Positions 35,784-45,969 of a stretch of DNA of 64,000 nt are shown piece by piece (positions within the stretch are counted from its first letter, which is position 1; the number at the start of each line of letters is the position of its first letter). The stretch spans positions 34,582 through 98,581 of the forward strand of contig NZ_BAZF01000016.1 in NCBI RefSeq assembly GCF_000813145.1. The letters run 5' to 3'. Source of the DNA: Geobacter sp. OR-1. GTDB taxonomy: Bacteria; Desulfobacterota; Desulfuromonadia; Geobacterales; DSM-12255. Position numbers and translations under genes: made by a program. Below the pieces are notes generated by a model. It saw nothing but the letters and a program-made list of their open reading frames with translations, did no database searches and had not been told where the DNA came from.

Positions 35784-36404
35784 TCAAGATTCCGGTTCAC
35801 CCTGGAGCAAGGGCTGGATGAATGGGACCGAGAGCGAAGGATCCAGCGGCAGTTCCCCCTGTTCCTCATAGACCGGGAGTTCGGCAAGATCCTGAATCTC
35901 TTTCAGGGTCGGCAGGGCATTGAGATTTTTCAGGTTGAAGGTTTCAAGGAATTCCCTGGTGGTGCCGTACACAATCGGCCGGCCCGGAACATCCTTTTTA
36001 CCGAGGATGCGAATCAGTTTCTTCTCCAGGAGGGTCTTTACCACCCCGCCGCAGTCCACCCCTCTGAGATATTCAATCTCAGCCCTGGTAACCGGCTGGC
36101 GGTAGGCGATGATTGCCAGGCTCTCCAGTGCCGACTGGCTGAACTTCAGCGGCCGGCTCTTTTGCAGACGCCTCATGACCTCCGCATGTTCCGGCCGGGT
36201 GCGTAATTGATACCCCCCGGCCACTTCAGCAAGCGTTATCCCTCTGGCATTCCGCTCGCAATCCAGCCGTAGCGCTTCGATTGCCGCAAGAATCTCCTGA
36301 CGGTCACGTTCCGGCAGAATCGAGACCAGCCGATCCATGGAGAGCGGCCCATCGGCAACGAAGAGCAAACCCTCAACCAATGCTTTACATTCAAGACTCG
36401 ACAT
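35784..36404 (-). CDS. scpB: Segregation and condensation protein B
   Basis: 206 residues, two winged-helix domains: LEGLLFVADGPLS-like start (VEGLLFVADGPLSM) and the conserved ALESLAIIAYRQPVTRAEIEYLRGVD then LLEKKLIRILGKK-VPGRPIVYGTT (given in parts). With ScpA and SMC it forms the bacterial condensin that organises chromosomes. Its start overlaps the scpA end by 14 bases. Confidence 0.95.
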   Translation of the reverse strand: MSSLECKALVEGLLFVADGPLSMDRLVSILPERDRQEILAAIEALRLDCERNARGITLAEVAGGYQLRTRPEHAEVMRRLQKSRPLKFSQSALESLAIIAYRQPVTRAEIEYLRGVDCGGVVKTLLEKKLIRILGKKDVPGRPIVYGTTREFLETFNLKNLNALPTLKEIQDLAELPVYEEQGELPLDPSLSVPFIQPLLQGEPES

Positions 36405-37194
36405 ATTCTATTTCACTGGACAATGATTCATTGCCACGGATAAGCAGTATGGCGGCAAACGGTTCGCTCTGGGCTACCTTGATGCTATTGAGACGGCAGA
36501 GTTCCAAGAGGGCGAGAAAGGTAGCGATAACGAGTTCACGGGTAAGCGGCTCCTCGTCGAAGAGCTCTTCGAAAAGAACGGACCCGGACTGATCGATCTT
36601 ATCGAGAATCCGTCCGATCCGCTCTGCAACGCTGATTGTTTCACTGATGACATCATGGAATCGTTCGAAAGGGACCTTTGACAAGACCTGGCGAAACGCC
36701 TCGACCAGATCGAACAGTTCCAGCACCAGCGGCTGGTCCTCCCCCTTTTCTTCCAGTTCGTCGGGAAACGGCAGACTGCGCGAGAACAGGTCCCGGCCCA
36801 ACAGCTCCCGGGCGCCCAGAACCGCTGCAGCATCCTTGTAACGCTGATATTCCAGAAGCCGCCTGATCAGCTCGGCCCTCGGGTCCTGCTCTTCAGCCTC
36901 CCCGGCCTCGTCTTCTTCAGGCGATGGCAGCAGCATCCGGGACTTGATCTGGAGCAGGGTCGATGCCATTACCAGAAACTCTCCAGCAACCTCCAGGTTC
37001 AGTTCTTTCATCAGTTCCAGATATTCGAGGTACTGACGGGTAATGGAGGCAATGGGGATGTCGCAGATCTCCATCTCGTTTTTCCTGATGAGATGGAGCA
37101 GCAGGTCCAGCGGCCCCTCAAAGGTATCTACCCGGACCGTGTAGCCGGAGTACTGCAGGGGGTCAAACAGCAACTGAGTCGGAGAACCGGTCAT
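36391..37194 (-). CDS. scpA: Segregation and condensation protein A
   Basis: 267 residues. Starts with the kleisin signature FEGPLDLLLHLIRKNEM, followed by DIPIASITRQYLEYL and LVMASTLLQIKSRMLLP, and ends in a winged-helix domain with VIATFLALLEL. It bridges the SMC heads. It lies three bases after trpS and overlaps scpB, in an operon with the site-2 protease gene, an order seen in other Geobacterales. Confidence 0.96.
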   Translation of the reverse strand: MTGSPTQLLFDPLQYSGYTVRVDTFEGPLDLLLHLIRKNEMEICDIPIASITRQYLEYLELMKELNLEVAGEFLVMASTLLQIKSRMLLPSPEEDEAGEAEEQDPRAELIRRLLEYQRYKDAAAVLGARELLGRDLFSRSLPFPDELEEKGEDQPLVLELFDLVEAFRQVLSKVPFERFHDVISETISVAERIGRILDKIDQSGSVLFEELFDEEPLTRELVIATFLALLELCRLNSIKVAQSEPFAAILLIRGNESLSSEIEYVES

Positions 37195-37197
37195 TTA

Positions 37198-38181
37198 TCA
37201 GAACTTCAATGCAGATCTGACCTCGGCCAGGGTTGCGCCGGACTCCTCGGTGGCGCGTCTGCTTCCCTCTTCCAGCACCTGATTCACCAAGCCGGACTGG
37301 GCAGCCAGTTCCTTCCTCTTTTCGCGGAACGGCGCCAAACGCTCAACCATGCATTCGGCCAGGATCTTTTTACACTCCACGCAGCCAATCGCCGCAGACC
37401 GGCACGCCGGCACGATCTCGTCCAGCTTCTCCTGCGGCACGTACAAACGGTGCAGGTTGAACGCCACGCAGTTGTCCGGCTCACCCGGATCCGCCCGTCT
37501 GACCCTGGCGGTGTCGGTGACCATGGACATCACCTTTTTGCGGGTCTCATCGGCATCATCGGACAGATAGACGGAGTTACCGTAAGACTTGCTCATCTTC
37601 CTGCCGTCAAGGCCGAGGAGTTTCGGCGTTTCGGTAAGAAGCGCCTCTGGCTCCGGAAAGACCGGGGTATATAGATGGTTGAACCGCCGGGCGATTTCGC
37701 GGGTGATCTCCAGATGCGGTATCTGGTCATGACCGACCGGTACCCGGGTTGCCTTGTAAAGGATGATATCTGCCGCCATCAGCACCGGGTAACCGAGAAA
37801 ACCGAAGGTGGAGAGATCACGGTGTTCGAGATTTTCCTGCATCTCTTTATAGGTCGGGTTGCGCTCCAGCCAAGAAACAGGGGTAATCATACCCAGGATC
37901 AGGTTTAGTTCCGCATGGTGAGGCACCATGCTCTGCTCGAAAATCGTGCATTTTTTCGGATCGAGTCCGAATGCCAGCCAGTCCAGCACCATGTCCCTGG
38001 TATTCTCGCGAATAGCCGAAGTATCGGCGTATTCGGTTGTCAGCGAATGCCAGTCCGCAGCAAAAAAGAAACAGTCATACTCTTCCTGAAGCTTGAGCCA
38101 GTTGTCCAGCACACCATGAAAATGCCCCAGGTGAAGTTTTCCTGTCGGCCTCATGCCGCTTACTACCCTATTTCTGCCCAT
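37198..38181 (-). CDS. trpS: Tryptophanyl-tRNA synthetase
   Basis: 327 residues of class I synthetase. ATG 38181 has GGAGG seven bases upstream. Signature sequences: GMRPTGKLHLGHFHG (HIGH-type) and GRKMSKSYGN (KMSKS). It joins tryptophan to tRNA-Trp in the cytoplasm. It follows the site-2 protease gene closely and precedes scpA by three bases. Confidence 0.97.
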   Translation of the reverse strand: MGRNRVVSGMRPTGKLHLGHFHGVLDNWLKLQEEYDCFFFAADWHSLTTEYADTSAIRENTRDMVLDWLAFGLDPKKCTIFEQSMVPHHAELNLILGMITPVSWLERNPTYKEMQENLEHRDLSTFGFLGYPVLMAADIILYKATRVPVGHDQIPHLEITREIARRFNHLYTPVFPEPEALLTETPKLLGLDGRKMSKSYGNSVYLSDDADETRKKVMSMVTDTARVRRADPGEPDNCVAFNLHRLYVPQEKLDEIVPACRSAAIGCVECKKILAECMVERLAPFREKRKELAAQSGLVNQVLEEGSRRATEESGATLAEVRSALKF

Positions 38182-38201
38182 CTGCCAACCTCCGTTACCG
38201 G

Positions 38202-38873
38202 TCACTTCATCAAAAGAGAGGTTACCCCGAAGACCACATTGCTGTGCGGGCCTGCCAGGAGCCTGATTCCCAGGCCGAGTGCCGGTGAAATTACGTAACT
38301 GAACATGTTGGTGAAAAACACCAGGATTATGATAATGATCATGCCGTATGGCTCGATACGGGACCAGAATACCGCCTGCTTGTAAGGGAGCAGCCCCACA
38401 ACCACCCTGCCGCCGTCAAGAGGCGGCACCGGAATCAGGTTGAAAATCGCCAGCAAGAGATTTACGTAAACAGAAAATGCCAGCATCAGCACCATGGGCT
38501 CAACAAAGAACTTCATCTCCGACAGCTGGGTTCCGGCGGCAATCACCAGCCGCATCCCTATTGCGGAAAACAGCGCAATGCAGAAATTGGTAATCGGCCC
38601 GGCAGCGGCAACCCAGATCATGTCCCGCTTGGGATTCCTGAGATTGTTGAAATTCACCGGCACCGGCTTTGCCCAACCGATGCCGATAATGAAGATCATC
38701 AGCGTGCCGATGATGTCCAGATGATTGAACGGGTTGAGGGTCAACCGCCCCTGGGCCTTGGCAGTGCCGTCGCCGAAACGATAGGCCACAAAACCGTGCG
38801 ATACCTCATGACAGGTGATCGCCATCAACGCAGGGACCAGCATGATTGAGAGTTTGAAAAAAAATTGTTCCAA
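38202..38873 (-). CDS. Site-2 protease family membrane protein (M50)
   Basis: 223 residues with about six membrane helices. Zinc site H-E-x-x-H in ITCHEVSHGFVAYRFGD, and the second motif NLIPVPPLDGGRV. Family members cut membrane proteins within the bilayer. The start is TTG 38873, which gives the N-terminus (EQFFFKLSIMLVPA) typical of relatives; an ATG at residue 11 would cut the first helix. First gene of the trpS-scpA-scpB row. Confidence 0.92.
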   Translation of the reverse strand: MEQFFFKLSIMLVPALMAITCHEVSHGFVAYRFGDGTAKAQGRLTLNPFNHLDIIGTLMIFIIGIGWAKPVPVNFNNLRNPKRDMIWVAAAGPITNFCIALFSAIGMRLVIAAGTQLSEMKFFVEPMVLMLAFSVYVNLLLAIFNLIPVPPLDGGRVVVGLLPYKQAVFWSRIEPYGMIIIIILVFFTNMFSYVISPALGLGIRLLAGPHSNVVFGVTSLLMK

Positions 38874-38963
38874 AAGGACCCCGGTTGCGCGGCAGATTCA
38901 AGTCAAGCCTGCCATTTCTAGCAGAAAGAGGGGCCAATGTCAATTTTGGCAGGTTTAAGAGCA

Positions 38964-39003
38964 TTAAAGGCCCGACAGGATTCAAAACCTGTCGGGCCTT
39001 TAA
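38964..39003 (-). terminator. Terminator of the glnB-glnA operon
   Basis: A 16-base perfect stem (38964-38979 with 38988-39003) around an 8-base loop, just downstream of glnA. The A/T tract at the stem ends and the T-rich minus-strand side make it a strong intrinsic terminator. Confidence 0.9.
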
Positions 39004-39027
39004 GGTCGAGCCTATTGAAGGCTGGGA

Positions 39028-40443
39028 TTAGATATCGTAGTAAAGAGCGAATTCAAGCGGTACCGGACGCATGCGGACCGGATTTACCTCGGCCTCCATC
39101 TTGTACTCGATCCACTTCTCGATGACGTCAGAAGTGAAGACATCGCCCTTGAGAAGGAACTCGTGGTCATCCTTGAGGCAGTTGAGGGCCTCTTCCAGAG
39201 TACCCGGAGCCGAAGGGATATCAGAGAGCTCTTCTGGTGAAAGGCCGTAGATATCCTTATCAAGCGGCTGGCCCGGATCGATCTTGTTCTCGATACCGTC
39301 AAGACCTGCCATCAGCATGGCGGCAAAGGCAAGGTAGCCGTTGCACGAGGGGTCCGGAGTACGGTACTCGATGCGCTTCGCCTTCGGGTTGGAGGAAAAC
39401 ATCGGGATACGGACGGAAGCGGAACGGTTCCGTGCCGAGTAAGCCATGTTAACCGGCGCTTCGAAGCCCGGCACCAGTCGCTTGTAGGAGTTGGTGGTCG
39501 GGTTGGTGAAGGCGCAGAGTGCCTTGGCATGCTTGATGATGCCACCGATATACCAGAGAGCCATCTGGGAAAGCCCGCCGTACTTGTCGCCGGCGAACAG
39601 GTTTGAACCGTTCTTCCATATTGACATGTGGCAGTGCATGCCGGAGCCGTTGTCACCATAAAGAGGCTTCGGCATGAAGGTTACGGTCTTGCCGTTTCTG
39701 CAGGCCACGTTCTTGATGACATACTTGAACCACTGCAGGTCGTCAGCCATTGCGACCAGCGAATTGAAGCGCATGTCGATCTCTGCCTGGCCGCCGGTGG
39801 CAACTTCGTGATGCTGGCATTCGACACGAATACCGACCTTCTGAAGCTCCATGACCATTTCGTTACGAAGATCGTTCTGGGAATCGGTCGGAGAAACCGG
39901 GAAATACCCTTCCTTGTGGCGCGGCTTGTAGCCGAGGTTAGGGAACTCCTCGCGGCCGGAGTTCCAGGTCCCTTCGATGGAGTCAACGGCATAGAACGAC
40001 TGGTTGGAGCTGGAGTCGTAACGGACATCGTCGAAGATGAAGAATTCGGCCTCTGGCCCGAAGAATGCGGTATCGCCGATGTTGGTGGACTTGAGATACG
40101 ACTCAGCCTTTAAAGCGATGTTACGCGGATCGCGGGTATACCCTTCCTTGGTGATCGGATCGAAGATGTTGCAGATCAACGACAGGGTCGGAACTGCGAC
40201 AAAAGGGTCCATCTTGGCGGAATTCGGATCAGGAACGATGATCATGTCTGAAGCGTGGATCGGCTGCCAGCCCCGGATGGACGAACCGTCAAACCCCTGC
40301 CCCTCTTCAAAGGTATCTTCGCCGAATTCGGACATAGGCACGGAAAAATGCTGCCAGATACCGACAAAATCCATAAACTTGAAATCTACCATCAGTGCGC
40401 CGTTTTCTTTGGCAAATGCTACTACCTCTTTTGGTGTCATCAA
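39028..40443 (-). CDS. glnA: Glutamine synthetase type I
   Basis: 471 residues. Active-site blocks: [53 protein letters not shown], and [10 protein letters not shown]. The IYGLSPEE segment holds the tyrosine that is adenylylated in GSI-beta enzymes. It fixes ammonium into glutamine and is the main outlet of nitrogenase ammonia. It is 36 bases downstream of glnB and shares its sigma-54 promoter. Confidence 0.98.
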   Translation of the reverse strand: MMTPKEVVAFAKENGALMVDFKFMDFVGIWQHFSVPMSEFGEDTFEEGQGFDGSSIRGWQPIHASDMIIVPDPNSAKMDPFVAVPTLSLICNIFDPITKEGYTRDPRNIALKAESYLKSTNIGDTAFFGPEAEFFIFDDVRYDSSSNQSFYAVDSIEGTWNSGREEFPNLGYKPRHKEGYFPVSPTDSQNDLRNEMVMELQKVGIRVECQHHEVATGGQAEIDMRFNSLVAMADDLQWFKYVIKNVACRNGKTVTFMPKPLYGDNGSGMHCHMSIWKNGSNLFAGDKYGGLSQMALWYIGGIIKHAKALCAFTNPTTNSYKRLVPGFEAPVNMAYSARNRSASVRIPMFSSNPKAKRIEYRTPDPSCNGYLAFAAMLMAGLDGIENKIDPGQPLDKDIYGLSPEELSDIPSAPGTLEEALNCLKDDHEFLLKGDVFTSDVIEKWIEYKMEAEVNPVRMRPVPLEFALYYDI

Positions 40444-40479
40444 AAAATCTCCTTTCGCTGTGTTAAGCTGTTTTTTAAT

Positions 40480-40824
<345 letters not shown>

Positions 40825-40916
40825 TCACCCCCATGCAGTTTATTGATTAATGGTTAGTCATTGTACTTCAGAAGTCAGTCCTCGTCAAAACAGATGCAGG
40901 AAGATAGCACAAATTG

Positions 40917-40932
40917 AGCAATAAATCTGCCA
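40917..40932 (-). promoter_or_regulatory. Sigma-54 promoter of glnB-glnA
   Basis: Minus strand TGGCAGATTTATTGCT fits TGGCAC-N5-TTGCW with one change (G for C). Its start would be near 40905, about 87 bases before glnB. Unlike the nif leaders this one has no hairpin terminator. Confidence 0.8.
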
Positions 40933-41004
40933 ACGCAACCGACAAAAATATCAGTCGCTATTCCAGCTAGTTACAAATCACACTGTTCGTCAAAGGCCGG
41001 AGTG

Positions 41005-41018
41005 GTGCAAATGAGCAC
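41005..41018. promoter_or_regulatory. Possible enhancer site upstream of glnB
   Basis: GTGC-N6-GCAC lies about 105 bases upstream of the expected glnB start, the distance at which NtrC-type activators bind. It resembles half of the NtrC consensus (GCAC/GTGC) but is not a full match. The surrounding 40819-41060 region has no gene. Confidence 0.3.
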
Positions 41019-41060
41019 AAAAACAAGGCAGCAACGACTCGCTGTAAGCCTATTTTTTCA

Positions 41061-41972
41061 TCACACTGCAGCAACGAATGCCAGCAACGAATGGAGCATG
41101 GCGGTCTTGGGGAGCGGCACGCCTCTGACAGTCCCGGCCTCAACAGCCCTGGCAAAAATAGCGTCAAGCTCCAAAGGCCTCCCTTCCTGCCTGTCGATCT
41201 GCATAGAAGGCATATAAGGGCCCATAGCGTCGGAGAAGACCAGCATCTTTTCGGCAAATTCGAAGGATATCGGTTCCAGCAGCCCCTGGGAATTTGCCGT
41301 GGCAATAACCTCCATCATGATATCCCTGATCAGGGAGCGGGTCGCAGGATGCGCCAGAAGGCGATCCACAGGGGTATCGAGAAGCGCGCACAGCCCGTTG
41401 AACGGGATATTCCAGACAAGCTTCTGCCACCGCGCGCTTTTCAGGTCCTTGACTATGTTGCACTCGATCCCGGCATTCCGGAAACTGTCCGCAACTTCGG
41501 CAAGAAATTCTTCGGCAACGCCGGCAAACCTGCCGAGTTCGACTCGCCCAGCCCCCAGATGGTGCACTACCCCAGGCTCGCCACGATTGGCGCAGAGAAA
41601 GGCAACCCCACCCAGAATTCGATCCGGCCCGAACAGTTCTGCCAGCATTTCTTCGTTGCCAAGCCCGTTCTGCAGAGTCAGGATGCGGGTCTTCGCCCCC
41701 ACCAGCGGAGTGATCAACTCCCGGTAACTGCTGTTGGCAAACGTCTTTAGCCCTACCAGGACAAGCTCGACCTCCCCGATATCCTCGGGGCGAAACGCCG
41801 TTGCTACCTGTTCGAGCCGGAAATCGCCGTTGATAGATCTGACGGTAAGACCCGACGCAGTCACGGCCTCATAATCGCGCCGCAGCAAAAACGTTACATC
41901 GTTGCCGGCACGCTGAAGCAGCGCCCCATAATACAATCCCAGCGCCCCGGACCCCACAACCGCAATTCGCAT
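41061..41972 (-). CDS. panE: 2-dehydropantoate 2-reductase family protein
   Basis: 303 residues from ATG 41972 (AAGGGA upstream). Nucleotide-binding start MRIAVVGSGALGLYYGALLQ, then LVGLKTF (VLVGLKTFANSSY), LQNGLGNEE and KLVWNIPFNGLCALL, with the catalytic lysine in this block. It would reduce ketopantoate with NADPH in coenzyme A synthesis. Several paralogues of unknown substrate exist in this family, so the exact substrate is not certain. It stands alone. Confidence 0.88.
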   Translation of the reverse strand: MRIAVVGSGALGLYYGALLQRAGNDVTFLLRRDYEAVTASGLTVRSINGDFRLEQVATAFRPEDIGEVELVLVGLKTFANSSYRELITPLVGAKTRILTLQNGLGNEEMLAELFGPDRILGGVAFLCANRGEPGVVHHLGAGRVELGRFAGVAEEFLAEVADSFRNAGIECNIVKDLKSARWQKLVWNIPFNGLCALLDTPVDRLLAHPATRSLIRDIMMEVIATANSQGLLEPISFEFAEKMLVFSDAMGPYMPSMQIDRQEGRPLELDAIFARAVEAGTVRGVPLPKTAMLHSLLAFVAAV

Positions 41973-42037
41973 TCCCTTATTCTCCTCAAGATACTTGTAT
42001 TTAAACCGATAATTATGTAACATCACCCAGAATTTTT

Positions 42038-42763
42038 ATGAAACCAAATCAGATTACCATACTGTTGCTCGGCATGCTGACTGTTGCCTCACCCGGATGG
42101 GGCGACATCTTCCGTCATGAAGACGACACTGAGACCATTTCGTATACCGATTCTCCCAGTGACGGACGATATACCCTCATCATGCGCGAACCCAGGCATG
42201 AAAGACCAAAGCCCCGTAAAGCAGCCACCAGGCTTGCGGCGCCAAAACCGGATCAGTCAGCCGTCCAATCAGGCGAACAGCACCCTTCAGCTCCCAATGA
42301 ACTCCCGTTGCAGGGTGTCATCACATCCAGCATCGGTTACCGTAATGACCCATTCGACGGCAAGCTGCGGCATCATAACGGCATGGATATAGCTGCACCG
42401 TCAGGTACTCCGGTGAAACCGGTCGCCCCCGGAACCGTGATCTTCAGCGGCTGGCGAAACGGCTACGGCAACGCCATCATTGTCGCACATAACGACGGCA
42501 TGTATACGTTATATGCGCACCACAGCAGTAATCAGGTTAGCGAAGGCGCCGCAGTCGACCGCTCCACGACAATCGCCCTGTCTGGTTCCACCGGCCGCTC
42601 CACCGGACCACATCTTCATTTTGAGGCATGGAAGAACGGGGAAAACATTACCGCCTCGTTTCTCCCCTCCGGAGGAACAGCCCCTCACCAGGAAGTCGCC
42701 AGCGCCCCGGTACGCCGCTACCTGCAACCGGACGGCACCATCCTGTTCACCAATTTACGCTGA
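42038..42763 (+). CDS. Exported M23 (LytM-type) metallopeptidase with DUF4124-like N-terminus
   Basis: 241 residues. Signal peptide about 1-22 (LLLGMLTVASPGWG), then a short DUF4124-like segment (DIFRHEDDTETISYTDSP), a proline-rich linker and the peptidase: HHNGMDIAAPSGTPV holds the first zinc histidine and aspartate, TGPHLHFEAWKNG the last histidine. The final residues (YLQPDGTILFTNLR) repeat the DUF4124 style. It likely cuts peptidoglycan cross-links or activates an amidase. Its end overlaps the convergent hrpB end by nine bases. Confidence 0.9.
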   Translation: MKPNQITILLLGMLTVASPGWGDIFRHEDDTETISYTDSPSDGRYTLIMREPRHERPKPRKAATRLAAPKPDQSAVQSGEQHPSAPNELPLQGVITSSIGYRNDPFDGKLRHHNGMDIAAPSGTPVKPVAPGTVIFSGWRNGYGNAIIVAHNDGMYTLYAHHSSNQVSEGAAVDRSTTIALSGSTGRSTGPHLHFEAWKNGENITASFLPSGGTAPHQEVASAPVRRYLQPDGTILFTNLR

Positions 42764-45271
42764 CTTCGCCCGAACGGTTTTCCGCGTCGGAACAGCGCTC
42801 CACGGGTCATCCGGCCAGGGATGCTTCGGATATCTCCCCTTGAGCTCCTTTTTTACCTGCGGATACGTTTTGTCCCAGAAACTCCGGAGATCCCTGGTCA
42901 CCTGCATCGGCCGCTGGGCCGGGGACAACAGGTGCAGGATGATCGGAACCCTCCCCCACGCTATTGTGGGAGTCTCTGCCAACCCGAACATCTCCTGAAG
43001 TTTTACCGCCACAAACGGTTCTCCGCCCGAATAATCAAGACGCAGACGCGATCCGCTCGGGACGGTAATATGGGTGGGCGCCCCCTCGTCAAGCAGACGA
43101 AGCTGTTCCCAGGACAACTGCGACTGCAGCAATCCGAGCATATCGAGTCGCTTCAGATCTGACGCCGACTTCATCCCGGATAGCGCTGGCGAAAGCCACT
43201 CGGCCAGTCTGGAGGAAAGAGCATCATTGGACAGGTCGGGCAAGCTCTTATCTCCGGCTACCCTGTTGATAAACGCCAGTCGAGCCTGGAACTGACGGGC
43301 ACCGTCCGTCCACGGCAGCATACCGAGCTCGGGATCTTCATTTATCGCCCCCAGCAAAGCGTTGACTACCTCTTCATCCTTTGAGGCGCAACTCCTGATC
43401 GAAAGCCTTAGTGCCCCGAAACACTCCTCTGCCGTCGTGATAACCCGGCCGCTCTCCCGGTCCCAGGAGGTCTTTCGCTCGATCGCAATCTGTTCGCTAA
43501 ACTGGCGTCGTATCTGATCACCGGTCACGCCGGAGGCGCCATGGATAACCCCTTCTTTTCCCGGGCTGCCCAATATCTCGACCGCCACGATGAACTGCCG
43601 GTCATGCAGCGAACTGCCCGGGCCAAGCCTTCCCCCGGTGCCGTTGGCCAGCAGATAACGGTCGGACCGGTCTTCTCTCTGCATGGCGCACCGGTCAGGA
43701 AACCCTTGCAATAGCAGTAGCGGGACCAGGTCCAACATCGGCGCCTGGTCGTCACGGCCCGAATTCACGAGTCTTTTGAGCCGGCCACTGACCCTGTCTA
43801 CCTGCCTGCAGGCATTGGTATCCAGTACGCCGGACAAACCGCTTCCGGAGCGCCATTCATCAAGAAGTTCCAGCCGATCGGTATAATCGCAGCTGTTACT
43901 CGGACGATTCATCAGATAGTCGCGCCGCAATATCTCTTTCTCGGAGATAAGCGCTGCCAGGTCACAGGCAATGGGTGCGGCCCCAAGCGCTTCGCCTTCG
44001 AGAACCATGCTGCTAAGCCTCGGGTGAAGGGGGAGCATGGCCATTCTTCTCCCCCGGTTCGTGATCCTGTGACCGGCATCAAGCGCTCCGAGCATCTGCA
44101 GCAAAGACCTCGCCTCTTCCATGCCACCGGTTGACGGCGGATCCAGCCAGGAGAGCGCTGCCGGGTCGGCCACGCCCCAATTCGCCAGTTCGAGGGCCAA
44201 CGGGGCCAGATCGACTACCCTGATCTCCGGCTGCCCATAAGGGACAAGCGTGGCATTGGTCGCGGCACTCCAAAGGCGATAGCATATGCCGGGGCCGAGC
44301 CTCCCGCTTCGTCCTGCCCTCTGCGCCGCAGATGCCGCCGATTCCCTGACCGTCTGGATCCGGTTGAGGCCGGTGGCAGGATCGAACCGGACCGTCCTGG
44401 ACAGGCCGGCATCAATTACCACCGATACCCCTTCGATGGTGAGGCTGGTTTCGGCAATATTTGTCGCCAGCACCACCTTCCGTTTATTGCCCGGCAAGAG
44501 GGCACGTTCCTGGTCCTCAAAAGGGAGATCGCCGTAAAGGTGAGAGATGAGGATATCGCCGGGGCTGGAATCGGCGAGCATGAGGCCGCATCTTCTGATT
44601 TCTGCGCTACCAGGCAGAAATACGAGGAGATCGCCGGAAGTTTCCGCCAATGCCCTCTTTACCCCCCCGGCAGCCGCAGCCGCGATCTCCCCGGCCGGAT
44701 CGCCGAGGTAACGGATATCGACAGGATGGGATACCCCGGCACAAGACACGACAGGAACGTCTCCCAGGAGTCCGGACACCGGCCCGCATTCCAGGGTTGC
44801 GGACATGACTACGATTTTGAGATCCGGCCTGATCGTCTTCTGAACGTCCAGGCAAAGAGCGAGTGCCGTATCTGCGTGCAGGCTCCGCTCATGGAACTCG
44901 TCAAAGATCACCGTTGAAATGCCGTCGAGTGTGGGATCGGCCTGGAGCCTCCGGGTCAGGAGCCCTTCGGTAAGCACCTCGACCCGGGTCCGAGGCGAGA
45001 CTTTCCGATCGAAACGGATCGAATAACCGACTGTTTCCCCGACCCTCTCACCAATGCTTTTCGCCAGCCAGGAAGCAGCATTCACTGCCGCCAGCCGGCG
45101 CGGCTCGAGCATCAGGATCCTGCCGGCAGCGCCGAGCGAAGAGTTGAGCAATGCCAGAGGGACGCGGCTGGTCTTGCCCGAACCGGGTGGGGCCTGAAGC
45201 ACGGCCCCGGTAGCAGACTCCAGTGAATAAAGGAGTTCCGGGATTACCGAATCGACCGGCAAGGGGTGCAT
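42755..45271 (-). CDS. hrpB: ATP-dependent helicase HrpB
   Basis: 838 residues of DEAH-box type. Walker A APPGSGKTSRVPLALL, DEFHERS box at about 125, SATL, helicase motifs TNIAETSLTI and QRAGRSGR, and the HrpB C-terminal domain ending KTYPQVKKELKGRYPKHPW (given to 19 residues). Length fits HrpB, not HrpA. RNA or DNA target unknown. Last gene of an operon with an export protein; this looks like simple cotranscription. Confidence 0.95.
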   Translation of the reverse strand: MHPLPVDSVIPELLYSLESATGAVLQAPPGSGKTSRVPLALLNSSLGAAGRILMLEPRRLAAVNAASWLAKSIGERVGETVGYSIRFDRKVSPRTRVEVLTEGLLTRRLQADPTLDGISTVIFDEFHERSLHADTALALCLDVQKTIRPDLKIVVMSATLECGPVSGLLGDVPVVSCAGVSHPVDIRYLGDPAGEIAAAAAGGVKRALAETSGDLLVFLPGSAEIRRCGLMLADSSPGDILISHLYGDLPFEDQERALLPGNKRKVVLATNIAETSLTIEGVSVVIDAGLSRTVRFDPATGLNRIQTVRESAASAAQRAGRSGRLGPGICYRLWSAATNATLVPYGQPEIRVVDLAPLALELANWGVADPAALSWLDPPSTGGMEEARSLLQMLGALDAGHRITNRGRRMAMLPLHPRLSSMVLEGEALGAAPIACDLAALISEKEILRRDYLMNRPSNSCDYTDRLELLDEWRSGSGLSGVLDTNACRQVDRVSGRLKRLVNSGRDDQAPMLDLVPLLLLQGFPDRCAMQREDRSDRYLLANGTGGRLGPGSSLHDRQFIVAVEILGSPGKEGVIHGASGVTGDQIRRQFSEQIAIERKTSWDRESGRVITTAEECFGALRLSIRSCASKDEEVVNALLGAINEDPELGMLPWTDGARQFQARLAFINRVAGDKSLPDLSNDALSSRLAEWLSPALSGMKSASDLKRLDMLGLLQSQLSWEQLRLLDEGAPTHITVPSGSRLRLDYSGGEPFVAVKLQEMFGLAETPTIAWGRVPIILHLLSPAQRPMQVTRDLRSFWDKTYPQVKKELKGRYPKHPWPDDPWSAVPTRKTVRAKSA

Positions 45272-45273
45272 GA

Positions 45274-45969
45274 TCAGTAAGATACTATCTTTTTGAGATC
45301 GGCGATCGAGATGTCCGCCAGAGATGAGACGATGCGCTGCGCGCTACCCAGCTGTTCCGCCGGGTAGCTGTTGGTCACCGCGAGGACCGGTATCCCGGCG
45401 CCGGCAGCGGACGCAATTCCGGCAGGAGTGTCTTCTATTGCCACGCAGCCTGACGGCAGTATGCCGCTGCCTGGAAAGGCAACCGCGAGCTTTTTCGCTG
45501 CCAGGGCATAACTGGCCGGATCCGGCTTGCTGGCGGCAACCTCCTCGGCAGTAACCATGGCGCTAAAGGCATTATCGATGGCCAGCTGGTGGAGAATCGG
45601 CTCGATGTCGCTTCTGAGGGCGCCACTGCAGATAGCCAGCGGCAGTTCTGACGACAATGCAGATATCAGGTCGACAACACCCGGATACGCCGTAACACCA
45701 CCGGCAACCACGTCCTGAAACAGCTTGGCCTTGAGTGCAATCAGCTCTTCGAGGGCATCGTGATCAAGGGTCCGGCCGCCGGCGCGAAACGCTTCGACAA
45801 AGGCATCGCGGTCATCAAACCCCATGTACCGCTCGACGTATGCCTCCCAGGAGTAACCGAGGCCGAGCGGTTCGAGCACTACCTGGAAAGAGCGGTAATG
45901 AAGCGGTTCGGTATCTACGATAACGCCGTCAAAGTCAAAAATGACACCCTTCAGGATATTGTCTTCCAT
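45274..45969 (-). CDS. HAD-family hydrolase, phosphoglucomutase/phosphatase-like
   Basis: 231 residues. Motif I FDFDGVIVDTEPLHYRSF, a helical cap (IYDxx region), motif II ICSGALRSD, motif III lysine in EEVAASKPDP and motif IV AIEDTPAGI. The cap type and motifs fit the beta-phosphoglucomutase/phosphatase subgroup; the substrate is not readable. Its start overlaps the previous stop by one base and hrpB begins two bases after it. Confidence 0.9.
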   Translation of the reverse strand: MEDNILKGVIFDFDGVIVDTEPLHYRSFQVVLEPLGLGYSWEAYVERYMGFDDRDAFVEAFRAGGRTLDHDALEELIALKAKLFQDVVAGGVTAYPGVVDLISALSSELPLAICSGALRSDIEPILHQLAIDNAFSAMVTAEEVAASKPDPASYALAAKKLAVAFPGSGILPSGCVAIEDTPAGIASAAGAGIPVLAVTNSYPAEQLGSAQRIVSSLADISIADLKKIVSY

